Origin: Bacteroidota bacterium
GTDB taxonomy: Bacteria; Bacteroidota; Ignavibacteria; Ignavibacteriales; Ignavibacteriaceae
DNA length: 5,559 nucleotides
Direction of reading: 5' to 3'
Assembly (NCBI GenBank): GCA_021793635.1
Contig: JAJYSI010000256.1
Span: forward strand, 1-5,559
Positions 1 to 4,946 of this stretch are shown here, in pieces (positions within the stretch are counted from its first letter, which is position 1; each line of letters begins with the position of its first letter). The translations under genes and the position numbers were made by a program. The notes under the pieces were generated by a model. That model made no database searches. It was given only the letters and a program-made list of their open reading frames with translations, and had not been told where the DNA came from.

Positions 1-2
1 AT

Positions 3-47
3 TCCCTTTTAGGCTTCTATAGCATGATTGGTTCCCGTCACCAATAA
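3..47 (+). CDS. Possible 3' end of a gene entering from the left edge
   Basis: This frame is open from the window edge to a TAA at 45-47 and would encode a C-terminus reading SLLGFYSMIGSRHQ. The other two plus-strand frames hit stops within the first 25 bases. Fourteen residues are too few to assign a family, and an open frame this short is expected by chance. If real, the gene converges on the oxidoreductase that ends at 167. The stretch 48-166 between them shows no gene and no convincing terminator hairpin. Confidence 0.2.
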   Translation, partial: SLLGFYSMIGSRHQ

Positions 48-166
48 AATTATATGGAGCTATTGAAAGGAACTAAAGCTTGCTCATAACAAATGTATAA
101 AATGTAAATAAGGGAAGCAAGAAAAAAATATTATGGCAATTAAATAATCTACCGGGGAAAAATATT

Positions 167-1033
167 TTAAGTTTTACCATTTAGAAAGTTATAAACGGCG
201 GAAAAATCTTCTTCACCAAGTCCTGATTCTTTAGCAAGGTTAAAAACTTTTTCGGCGCTGGTTGTCAATGGCAAAGTCAGATTATTTTCTTGGGCGGAAG
301 TTAACGCCAGTCGCAAATCTTTAAGCATCCATTGAAGCGGAAATTCCGTTTCAAAATTATTTTTCAGCAATTTATCTTTTTTTCCTGAAAGGAAAGGAGC
401 TACGACCGGTCCTCCTAATATTATTTCCATTAATTGTTCTTTAGAAATTCCAAGCGATTCACCCAGCAGCATTCCTTCTGAAAAAGCGACCATCGCTTGC
501 CCAAGCAAAAGATTTATTACCATCTTCATTGATGTTCCTTTTCCGTTCTCGCCGAGGTGCAGTATCTTTTTTCCCATAGCTTCAAAAAGGGGACGGCAAT
601 ATTCTACATCATTTTTTTCACCACCGATAAGAAAAGTAAGTTCGCCTTTTTCTGCAGGAAGGATAGTTCCTGAGACCGGTGCATCAAGAAAGCGGACTTC
701 GTTTTTATTTGCTTCTTCAGTCATTGCTTTAGAAAAAGACGGGTTGACGGTAGAGCAATCAATCCAGACGGAACGCTTTTTAAGATGCTTTAGAAATCCA
801 TTTTCGCCGAGTGCCGTTTCTATAACTACACCGGGTTCGGATAGCATTGTAATAACAACTTCCGCTTGCGATGCTAATTCGGAAATTGAATTAGAAAAGA
901 CTGCCCCATTGTCTATTAAGGATTTTGCTTTTTCCTTTGTCCGGTTGTAAACAAATAGCTGGTTTTCTTTGTGGAGTAAATTGTTTGCCATACGGCTTCC
1001 CATCAGGCCTAAACCTACAAATCCTATTTTCAT
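167..1033 (-). CDS. NAD(P)-dependent oxidoreductase, 3-hydroxyisobutyrate dehydrogenase / glyoxylate-succinic semialdehyde reductase family
   Basis: This is a cytosolic beta-hydroxyacid dehydrogenase of 288 residues, the normal length for the family. Numbered from the ATG chosen here, it opens with a Rossmann motif GFVGLGLMG (residues 4-12). The second strand ends in NRT (30-32), a pattern typical of NADPH-preferring GLYR1-type reductases, whereas NAD enzymes usually carry an acidic residue there. The substrate loop DAPVSG lies at 117-122, and the catalytic lysine is in GTSMKMVINLL (Lys170, with Asn174 nearby). The C-terminal helical domain follows. The likely reaction is reduction of a small aldehyde acid such as glyoxylate or succinic semialdehyde, or oxidation of a 3-hydroxyacid; the exact substrate cannot be read from sequence. 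An in-frame GTG lies two codons upstream at 1037-1039, but it overlaps the AAAGGAG ribosome site, so ATG at 1031-1033 is preferred. The gene appears monocistronic. Confidence 0.93.
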   Translation of the reverse strand: MKIGFVGLGLMGSRMANNLLHKENQLFVYNRTKEKAKSLIDNGAVFSNSISELASQAEVVITMLSEPGVVIETALGENGFLKHLKKRSVWIDCSTVNPSFSKAMTEEANKNEVRFLDAPVSGTILPAEKGELTFLIGGEKNDVEYCRPLFEAMGKKILHLGENGKGTSMKMVINLLLGQAMVAFSEGMLLGESLGISKEQLMEIILGGPVVAPFLSGKKDKLLKNNFETEFPLQWMLKDLRLALTSAQENNLTLPLTTSAEKVFNLAKESGLGEEDFSAVYNFLNGKT

Positions 1034-1038
1034 TTGCA

Positions 1039-1045
1039 CTCCTTT
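1039..1045 (-). promoter_or_regulatory. Ribosome binding site of the oxidoreductase
   Basis: On the minus strand the sequence AAAGGAG is followed by a 5-nt spacer and ATG. Because it physically overlaps the alternative GTG at 1037-1039, it decides the start in favour of the ATG. Confidence 0.8.
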
Positions 1046-1074
1046 GTTTTTATAATATAAAATTTATTCCATAA

Positions 1075-1082
1075 CAAATCTA
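1075..1082 (-). promoter_or_regulatory. Candidate -7 promoter element (TAGATTTG) for the oxidoreductase
   Basis: The minus strand reads TAGATTTG, matching the Bacteroidota -7 consensus TAnnTTTG. It lies about 41 nt upstream of the ATG, giving a short plausible leader. The -33 partner is weak: only GTTT is seen at roughly the right distance (1102-1105). An AT-rich TATATTATAA stretch nearer the gene is an alternative -10. This is a pattern match only. Confidence 0.3.
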
Positions 1083-1093
1083 ATAAACAATTG

Positions 1094-1135
1094 CAATTTT
1101 TAAACGGTATCGTTCAATTTTTAACCAGTGCCGGT
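1094..1135. promoter_or_regulatory. Two 21-bp direct-repeat units, each with a 12-bp palindrome (candidate operators)
   Basis: Units 1094-1114 and 1115-1135 both begin CAATTTTTA. They end in imperfect palindromes, AACGGTATCGTT and ACCAGTGCCGGT. A third CAAT begins exactly 21 bp later at 1136, but that unit is degenerate. A 21-bp period places both palindromes on the same face of the helix. They cover about -25 to -65 of the proposed oxidoreductase promoter, where a repressor or activator would bind. No binding protein can be named; the MarR-family protein in this window is one untested candidate. Confidence 0.35.
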
Positions 1136-1202
1136 CAATCATTTAATATTTAGACAGGTTATTGTGGCAGACATTTGGGAAAAGTTGAGTTTATAGCTTG
1201 TT

Positions 1203-1220
1203 TTGATAGATCAAATTGAT
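1203..1220. repeat. Alternating TTGAT/ATCAA half-sites
   Basis: TTGAT (1203-1207), ATCAA (1210-1214) and TTGAT (1216-1220) form two overlapping short palindromes; TTGATAG occurs twice, 13 bp apart. The cluster sits about 20 bp upstream of the small ORF that starts at 1240. It could be a protein binding site, but matches of this length also arise by chance in AT-rich DNA. Confidence 0.2.
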
Positions 1221-1239
1221 AGCTGGCTTTTGGAATTTA

Positions 1240-1332
1240 ATGGCACATATTTTTCTTTATTCTTTTAGCAAATTGAAATACAAAAGAGCTTCGGTTAAAG
1301 AAATTCAGCAAATAAAAGAGATATATAAGTGA
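1240..1332 (+). CDS. Possible small basic peptide ORF, 30 codons
   Basis: ATG at 1240 opens a 30-codon frame whose product starts MAHIFLYSFSKLKYKR and ends EIYK. It is rich in lysine and could form a basic amphipathic helix. A weak GGA lies 5 nt before the ATG. Its TGA stop (1330-1332) overlaps the GTG start of the next small ORF as GTGA, an arrangement typical of translational coupling. No family is recognised. The length is within chance expectation, so this may equally be non-coding sequence or a decayed gene. Confidence 0.2.
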   Translation: MAHIFLYSFSKLKYKRASVKEIQQIKEIYK

Positions 1333-1451
1333 TAGTATTATCGGACATGTTGGTCGTGATCTTATCAATCATAATTGTTATTTCGTTTCTTGTTGGAGGT
1401 ATTCTCCTTTCAAAGGAAAAAGAAAATATTAGGGAAATAAAAAAATTGTAA
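1329..1451 (+). CDS. Possible small single-pass membrane protein, 40 aa
   Basis: GTG at 1329 follows an in-frame TAA directly and opens 40 codons. Residues 8-27 (LVVILSIIIVISFLVGGILL) would make a good transmembrane helix, followed by a charged tail SKEKENIREIKKL. AAAGAG lies 8 nt before the GTG, a fair ribosome site; ATG at 1347-1349 is an alternative start that would keep the helix. The product resembles small membrane peptides or type I toxin-like peptides in architecture only; no homologue is recognised. It converges on rpiB, with 14 nt between the two stops. The hydrophobic-helix-plus-charged-tail plan is more ordered than a random frame usually is, but AT-rich DNA makes hydrophobic ORFs easily. 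Confidence 0.35.
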   Translation: MIVLSDMLVVILSIIIVISFLVGGILLSKEKENIREIKKL

Positions 1452-1465
1452 AAAATAATTCCTTG

Positions 1466-1909
1466 TTATTTATCCAGATCAATCAATTTATTCAAACGTC
1501 TTTTAAAACGTACTTCGTTAATGAACTGTGCATTAAGAAAAGAAGTAACCAGTTCCTTGGCAAGCTCATCGCCTATAACCCTGGCACCGATGCAAATAAT
1601 ATTCATATCATCATGCTCTACTCCCTGGTGGGCAGAATAAGTATCGTGGCAGATGCTGGCTCTAATTCCTTTGGTTTTATTTGCAGAAATACAAGCCCCA
1701 ACACCGCTTCCGCAAATTAGAATTCCTCTTTCAGCTTTTCCCGCAGCAATAAACTTTGCAAGTTTATCGGCAAAATCTGGATAGTCATCTTCTTTGTCAA
1801 ATACAAGGTTACCGAGGTCAGAGACGTCATAATTATTTTCATGAAGCCATTTCAGTAAAATTTTTTTTAGCTCAAAGCCGCCGTGGTCCGCTGCGATTGC
1901 AATTTTCAA
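1466..1909 (-). CDS. rpiB: Ribose-5-phosphate isomerase B
   Basis: This cytosolic enzyme of the non-oxidative pentose phosphate pathway interconverts ribose 5-phosphate and ribulose 5-phosphate. The product is 147 residues, the usual size for the RpiB/LacAB family. Family signatures are KIAIAADHGGFELK at the N-terminus (Asp8, His9), DYPDFA (42-47), the active-site loop ICGSGVG with the proton-transfer Cys66 and Ser68, NKTKGIRAS (77-85), His99 in GVEHDDMN, and GARVIGDELA (108-117). Arg134 and Arg138 near the C-terminus sit where the phosphate-binding arginines of the family lie. The frame stays open upstream to 2005, but conservation begins at residue 1 of this call. A TTG start at 1907-1909 has AAAGGA 7 nt before it, while the upstream extension runs into repeat DNA. 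A related alternative would be an allose 6-phosphate or galactose 6-phosphate isomerase subunit; the overall match favours RpiB. Confidence 0.95.
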   Translation of the reverse strand: MKIAIAADHGGFELKKILLKWLHENNYDVSDLGNLVFDKEDDYPDFADKLAKFIAAGKAERGILICGSGVGACISANKTKGIRASICHDTYSAHQGVEHDDMNIICIGARVIGDELAKELVTSFLNAQFINEVRFKRRLNKLIDLDK

Positions 1910-1916
1910 TTTATAT

Positions 1917-1922
1917 TCCTTT
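1917..1922 (-). promoter_or_regulatory. Ribosome binding site fixing the rpiB TTG start
   Basis: AAAGGA on the minus strand is followed by a 7-nt spacer and TTG, then AAA ATT GCA (K-I-A). It supports a non-ATG start and rejects the 32-codon upstream extension of the frame. Confidence 0.7.
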
Positions 1923-1945
1923 AACTTATTTTTTTGAATGGTGCA

Positions 1946-1967
1946 ATTTAAGTAAAATGTTAAATAA
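1946..1967. repeat. Left copy of an exact 22-bp flanking direct repeat
   Basis: The 22 bases starting ATTTAAGTAAAATGTTAAA recur without change at 2450-2471. The two copies bracket the 189-bp tandem array. This copy lies 36 bp upstream of the rpiB start codon, so it may also overlap that gene's promoter. Confidence 0.75.
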
Positions 1968-2057
1968 ATAATCCATATCCGTCCAAAATAAAATTCGACA
2001 TACATATAGGGCTATTAAAACGTAGGGGAGAGTGGTTTTCTCATTTTGTATACGGCA

Positions 2058-2084
2058 TTTGAGAAACCGATGAATCGGTTCAAA
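2058..2084. other. Stem-loop 1 of repeat copy 1
   Basis: TTTG, a 3-nt bulge (AGA), AACCGA, loop TGAA, TCGGTT, CAAA: ten base pairs in two helices with an asymmetric bulge. As the sequence is near-symmetric, a similar hairpin would form in RNA from either strand. The palindrome GTATAC lies a few bases upstream at 2048-2053. Confidence 0.6.
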
Positions 2085-2105
2085 GGTTTGCTGTTCATCC
2101 TTTTT

Positions 2106-2125
2106 CCCACGAATAAATTCGTGGG
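2106..2125. other. Stem-loop 2 of repeat copy 1 (possible plus-strand terminator)
   Basis: CCCACGAA, loop TAAA, TTCGTGGG: a perfect 8-bp stem. It is followed on the plus strand by CTGC and then TTTTATTTGTTTTT, so it could act as an imperfect intrinsic terminator for plus-strand transcription. On the minus strand no U-tract follows. No gene with a clear need for a terminator ends here. Confidence 0.5.
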
Positions 2126-2245
2126 CTGCTTTTATTTGTTTTTATTAATTTTCTACTAACTTAATTTCCGTTCAAAATTAAATTCGATATATCTATAGGG
2201 ATATTAAAAGGTAGGGGGAATGATTTTCTCATTTTGTATACGGCA

Positions 2246-2272
2246 TTTGAGAAACCGATGAATCGGTTCAAA
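2246..2272. other. Stem-loop 1 of repeat copy 2
   Basis: Identical in sequence and predicted fold to the structure at 2058-2084, including the 3-nt bulge and TGAA loop. Confidence 0.6.
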
Positions 2273-2294
2273 GGTTTTATTTTCCTCTTTTTTT

Positions 2295-2314
2295 CCCACG
2301 AATAAATTCGTGGG
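2295..2314. other. Stem-loop 2 of repeat copy 2 (possible plus-strand terminator)
   Basis: Identical 8-bp stem with TAAA loop. The downstream plus-strand sequence is CTGCTATTATATATTTTTATT, a poorer U-tract than in copy 1, which weakens the terminator reading. Confidence 0.5.
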
Positions 2315-2356
2315 CTGCTATTATATATTTTTATTAATTTTCTACTAACTAAATTT

Positions 2357-2384
2357 CCGTCCAAAATAAAATTCGATATATCTA
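2357..2384. repeat. Partial third copy of the 189-bp repeat (first 28 bp)
   Basis: CCGTCCAAAATAAAATTCGA begins exactly 189 bp after copy 2 begins. Similarity then stops after ATATATCTA. The array therefore starts and ends with the same short sequence, a repeat-core-repeat-core-repeat layout. The remaining gap to marR (2385-2590) holds only the right 22-bp repeat and AT-rich, promoter-like sequence. Confidence 0.75.
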
Positions 2385-2449
2385 AAGTGCATAATTTTTT
2401 GAAAAGTTTCATTTGAGATTAAATGTTTATAGAACGATGAAATTATGTG

Positions 2450-2471
2450 ATTTAAGTAAAATGTTAAATAA
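2450..2471. repeat. Right copy of the exact 22-bp flanking direct repeat
   Basis: All 22 bases match 1946-1967; the match stops at both ends. It lies 65 bp beyond the last recognisable base of the tandem array and about 120 bp upstream of marR. Confidence 0.75.
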
Positions 2472-2517
2472 TTCAATAATAATTCTTCAAATCTTAAAAG
2501 TGAGGTTGATTCTTAGG

Positions 2518-2556
2518 TTGTTAAAAATTAGTTTTAAGAAGGTTATAATTTATAAT
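2518..2556 (+). promoter_or_regulatory. Weak candidate promoter of the marR gene
   Basis: TTGTTA (2518-2523) and TATAAT (2544-2549) are 20 bp apart, longer than the usual sigma-70 spacing. A second TATAAT occurs at 2551-2556. The same stretch partly fits a Bacteroidota layout of TTG followed by a TAnnTTTG-like element. No clear operator palindrome for self-regulation was found next to it. Confidence 0.25.
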
Positions 2557-2590
2557 GAGTAAAATTAATAGGAAACGGTAACAAAACATT

Positions 2591-3040
2591 ATGGGAACAA
2601 ATTTCAAAGGTACCGAGAAGGAAATCAAGGCTCTTGATGTTTACATTAAACTTATAAGGGCATCGGAATCATTAAGCAGTAGAATAAATTCTAAACTTGA
2701 TAAGAAGGGTTTAACGATTAGCCAGTTCGCGGTTTTGGATGTGTTATATAATTTAGGACCGCTTTCTCAAAAAGATTTGGGTAAGAAGATTTTACGGAGT
2801 GGTGGGAATATTACAATGGTTATTGATAATCTTGAAAAGCAAAGTTTTGTTGAAAGAGAACGAAGCCAGGATGATAGGAGATTTTTTATAATTCATCTTA
2901 CAAAAAAAGGGAAGAAATTTTTTGCAAAGATCTTCCCAATATTTTTAGATTCCGTCCTTAAAGAATTCTCAGTGCTAACCGACAAGGAGCAGATTGAATT
3001 TCAGAGAATGTGTAAGTTAGTCGGCTTAAAAGAGAGATAA
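2591..3040 (+). CDS. MarR-family transcriptional regulator
   Basis: This 149-residue cytosolic DNA-binding protein has the standard length and plan of MarR repressors. Helices at about 11-37 and 116-147 would form the dimer interface. The winged helix-turn-helix spans about 41-108: LTISQFAVLDVL, then SQKDLGKKILRSGGNITMVI as the helix-turn-helix with recognition helix, then the wing ERERSQDDRRFFIIHLT with the conserved Asp-Arg pair. The only cysteine is Cys141, so there is no N-terminal peroxide-sensing cysteine of the OhrR type; the ligand is unknown. The frame has a stop four codons before this ATG, which fixes it as the longest start. No purine-rich site lies in the usual window (AACAAAACATT precedes the ATG). 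The gene is divergent from rpiB across the repeat array and convergent with the TPR gene, so no partner target is obvious nearby. Confidence 0.93.
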   Translation: MGTNFKGTEKEIKALDVYIKLIRASESLSSRINSKLDKKGLTISQFAVLDVLYNLGPLSQKDLGKKILRSGGNITMVIDNLEKQSFVERERSQDDRRFFIIHLTKKGKKFFAKIFPIFLDSVLKEFSVLTDKEQIEFQRMCKLVGLKER

Positions 3041-3067
3041 TAACTTCAAGTAATTTTAAGGCTTAAT

Positions 3068-3862
3068 TTATTTATCTTTTATTTTTTCCAAAATAGCCTT
3101 AGCGCTTATTAAAAGGCTATCATCATTTTCATCTTTTTTGGGGGAAGAAATAACCTTATTAAACATATCCCTTGCATCTGCGTAGTCATCTTTTCGCATG
3201 TAAGCATAACCAAGATCGAAATAGAACATTCTAAAATTTGGGTAGAGGTCGATTGCTTTTTTATAATCGGTAATAGCGACGTCAAGATCTGCCCAACCTA
3301 ATCCTAATAATGAACGGGCGGGTTTCCATTTTTTGCTTACCTCTGCGTTAGTTCTAGCTAAGATATAATAAGCAAGCGCCTGTACATAATTTCCGCCGTT
3401 ACCTAAAGCAATAGCCTTATCGCAATCTGCTTTAACGGCATTAACAACACCACCGACAGAAAATATTCCCTTGAACAAAGCAATCTTTCCGTTGGCAATT
3501 GCCCGTCTGACATAAGTGATAGCTTCGGTAGGAGCAAGAATAACCGATTGGTCGGCATAGTAATATGCCTTTTGAAAGACTGCTAACTGAGCATCTTTAG
3601 CAGTACTCGAATTTTCGGGCATATGCTCGGCAATGTATACATAAGCACGACTGATCCTCCAATAAACTTCCCAATTCTTGGGAGAGATTTTATCTGCTTC
3701 GAAAAATGTATCTAATGCCTTTTGATTATCATATTTTACATCGAGATAATTATCCCCCTTGTTTAAGAGATCCTGAACATTTTGTGCAACAACGAATGGG
3801 GATAAAAAAACCGAAAGAGTTAAAAATGCAAGCACTACTAAAGAAAACCTGGTTGTTTTCAT
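3068..3862 (-). CDS. Exported tetratricopeptide-repeat protein
   Basis: The product has 264 residues. Residues 1-26 form a Sec signal peptide: KTTR, then a hydrophobic core LVVLAFLTLSVFL, with likely cleavage after VVA at Ala26. The mature protein is therefore expected in the periplasm. The rest is helical TPR material: about 32-64 (GDNYL...ALDTFFEADKISPKN), 66-112 (WRISRAYVYIAEH... ADQSVILAPTE), 141-175, and the clearest repeats at 192-210 (DLDVAITDYKKAIDLYPNF) and 213-240 (FYFDLGYAYMRKDDYADARDMFNKVI). The arrangement resembles the regulator-of-microtubule-dynamics-like TPR group found in bacteria, but this is a weak impression. TPR proteins act as protein-binding scaffolds and no enzyme activity is expected. 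AAGGAGG precedes the ATG by 4 nt, and the upstream exoribonuclease gene ends 16 nt away, so the two are probably one operon. Role unknown. Confidence 0.88.
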   Translation of the reverse strand: MKTTRFSLVVLAFLTLSVFLSPFVVAQNVQDLLNKGDNYLDVKYDNQKALDTFFEADKISPKNWEVYWRISRAYVYIAEHMPENSSTAKDAQLAVFQKAYYYADQSVILAPTEAITYVRRAIANGKIALFKGIFSVGGVVNAVKADCDKAIALGNGGNYVQALAYYILARTNAEVSKKWKPARSLLGLGWADLDVAITDYKKAIDLYPNFRMFYFDLGYAYMRKDDYADARDMFNKVISSPKKDENDDSLLISAKAILEKIKDK

Positions 3863-3866
3863 GGAA

Positions 3867-3873
3867 CCTCCTT
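3867..3873 (-). promoter_or_regulatory. Strong ribosome binding site of the TPR gene
   Basis: AAGGAGG with a 4-nt spacer (TTCC) before ATG lies wholly within the 16-nt gap after the upstream stop codon. It indicates independent, strong initiation on a shared transcript. Confidence 0.8.
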
Positions 3874-3878
3874 TTGAA

Positions 3879-4874
3879 TTAATCGAAAAGTGATTTATTT
3901 ATTTCATCATCCTTATCCGGAGTTAAACTATGCTTAAATAAGTCTGTTGAAGCCAAATTTATAAATTTAGTCCATCCGCTTTCGGAATTTGCCTGTGATA
4001 AAATAGCGTTTTTATATGCATTTACTTTAGCGCTTAGCTCATCTGCTTGGTATAAAGTAATAGCTTCCAATGTTTTGGGAACAACAGGAGAAGCATATTC
4101 CAACCTTCCCTGATGGCTCAGTATAAGATGAAGCAAACATTCTTTAGTTTCTTCCGGGAATCCAGGAATTTTTTTTACTTCCTCGTTTACCATCATCGCA
4201 GAAATTACAATATGTCCCAGCAATTTACCTTTGTTGGTATAATCAAAAGAACTATTGAAGCTTAATTCAGCGGTCTTGCCAAAATCGTGCATCATAGCGC
4301 CGGTAATTAATAAATCACGGTTAATTTCCGGATGGATATCACACATCAAATCACAAATTTTAATTATCTCTAAAGTATGCTCAATCAATCCGTGAAGATA
4401 CGAATGATGCCATGATTTTCCCGCAGGCGCGGTAGAGAATTTTTTAAGATTTTCATCATCAAAGATTTGCTTTAGTAACTGCTTAAGGTAAGGTTCCTTA
4501 ATTTTTTCAATCCGTTTTGTGAATTCGGAAATCATTACATCAAGATTTCTTTTCGAACTCGGCAGGAAATCAATTGGAGAGACGTCTTCAGAGGATGTTA
4601 ATTTACGGATCGAGTTAAGTCTAATTTGTCGTGCACCCTGATAGTCTTCTATTACGCCAATTACTTTAGCAATATCTCCAGTAAAGATAGAAGAAGAGAC
4701 CTCATCAAAGTTATCCCATATGTTTGCGTTAAGTGAGGCAGATTTGTCGCCTAATTCAAGGAATAGATAAGGTTTGTTTGATTTAGTTAAACGTGATTCA
4801 ATCTTTTTAACAAGAAGAAAGTGATCTACACGATCATTTTTATTTAAGGCGGATAAATCAGATTGGTTTAACAT
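3879..4874 (-). CDS. YhaM/CBF1-type 3'-5' exoribonuclease (OB-fold plus HD domain)
   Basis: The product has 331 residues, close to B. subtilis YhaM in size. An N-terminal OB-fold nucleic-acid-binding domain spans about 14-92: VDHFLLVKKIESRLTKSNKPYLFLELGD, then GDIAKVIGVIEDYQGARQIRL. A linker is followed by an HD phosphohydrolase domain, about 150-300. Metal-binding and signature residues are visible: WHHSYLHGLIEHT (155-167), the HD pair His196-Asp197 in AMMHDFGK, His221 in LLGHIV, His254 in LSHQG, and Asp278 in ADELSAKVN. Members of this family degrade single-stranded RNA, and in some cases DNA, from the 3' end in the cytoplasm. The ATG at 4872-4874 has only a weak GAAAG 6 nt upstream. The TPR gene follows at 16 nt; the NusG-like gene ends 72 nt upstream. 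That gap has a TTGACA on the minus strand without a matching -10, so a separate promoter is not established. Confidence 0.88.
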   Translation of the reverse strand: MLNQSDLSALNKNDRVDHFLLVKKIESRLTKSNKPYLFLELGDKSASLNANIWDNFDEVSSSIFTGDIAKVIGVIEDYQGARQIRLNSIRKLTSSEDVSPIDFLPSSKRNLDVMISEFTKRIEKIKEPYLKQLLKQIFDDENLKKFSTAPAGKSWHHSYLHGLIEHTLEIIKICDLMCDIHPEINRDLLITGAMMHDFGKTAELSFNSSFDYTNKGKLLGHIVISAMMVNEEVKKIPGFPEETKECLLHLILSHQGRLEYASPVVPKTLEAITLYQADELSAKVNAYKNAILSQANSESGWTKFINLASTDLFKHSLTPDKDDEINKSLFD

Positions 4875-4946
4875 TCACTACTTTCAATGAGTTTTACATT
4901 GTCAAGTTATAATATAAATTATTCAATATCACCACTTTTTTAACAG

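Larger units (their letters stand above)
1979..2167. repeat. 189-bp tandem repeat, copy 1
   Basis: This unit starts at CCGTCCAAAATAAAATTCGA and runs to the base before the next CCGT. It is about 90% identical to copy 2 by eye, with two compensating 1-nt indels. It contains a 54-nt block (2036-2089) and a 30-nt block (2101-2130) that are identical in copy 2; each block holds one stem-loop. No reading frame runs intact through both copies, so the unit looks non-coding. Confidence 0.85.
2168..2356. repeat. 189-bp tandem repeat, copy 2
   Basis: This is the second full unit, directly abutting copy 1, with the same start, both stem-loops and the shared tail TTATTAATTTTCTACTAACT. Differences from copy 1 cluster outside the stem-loop blocks. 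A minus-strand open frame of 83 codons (2412-2161) crosses it, but its start has no ribosome site. In copy 1 the corresponding frame is broken by a stop, so it is not annotated as a gene. Confidence 0.85.

Noticed and set aside
48..166. Terminator downstream of the oxidoreductase
   Set aside because: AT-only symmetry (AAAATATTTT) and a distant CTTGCT/AGCAAG pair are present, but no GC stem followed by a T-run on the minus strand.
744..950. Plus-strand open frame of 68 codons inside the oxidoreductase
   Set aside because: It lies antisense to a gene with clear family motifs and has no recognisable domain or ribosome site; it is a shadow frame.
1463..1971. Plus-strand open frames antisense to rpiB (1463-1720 and 1756-1971)
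   Set aside because: Both mirror the conserved rpiB coding region and its leader; neither shows motifs of its own.
1979..2384. CRISPR array
   Set aside because: The units are 189 bp with the interior conserved as well as the ends; there are no short identical repeats separated by unique spacers and no cas genes.
3041..3067. Bidirectional terminator between marR and the TPR gene
   Set aside because: The only symmetry is a TTAAG-G-CTTAA core that would leave too small a loop, with no GC-rich stem or clear U-tract arrangement.
4875..4946. Promoter of the exoribonuclease gene in the gap after the NusG-like gene
   Set aside because: A TTGACA exists on the minus strand, but no acceptable -10 lies 16-19 bp downstream, and TAnnTTTG is not matched; the evidence is too weak to list.
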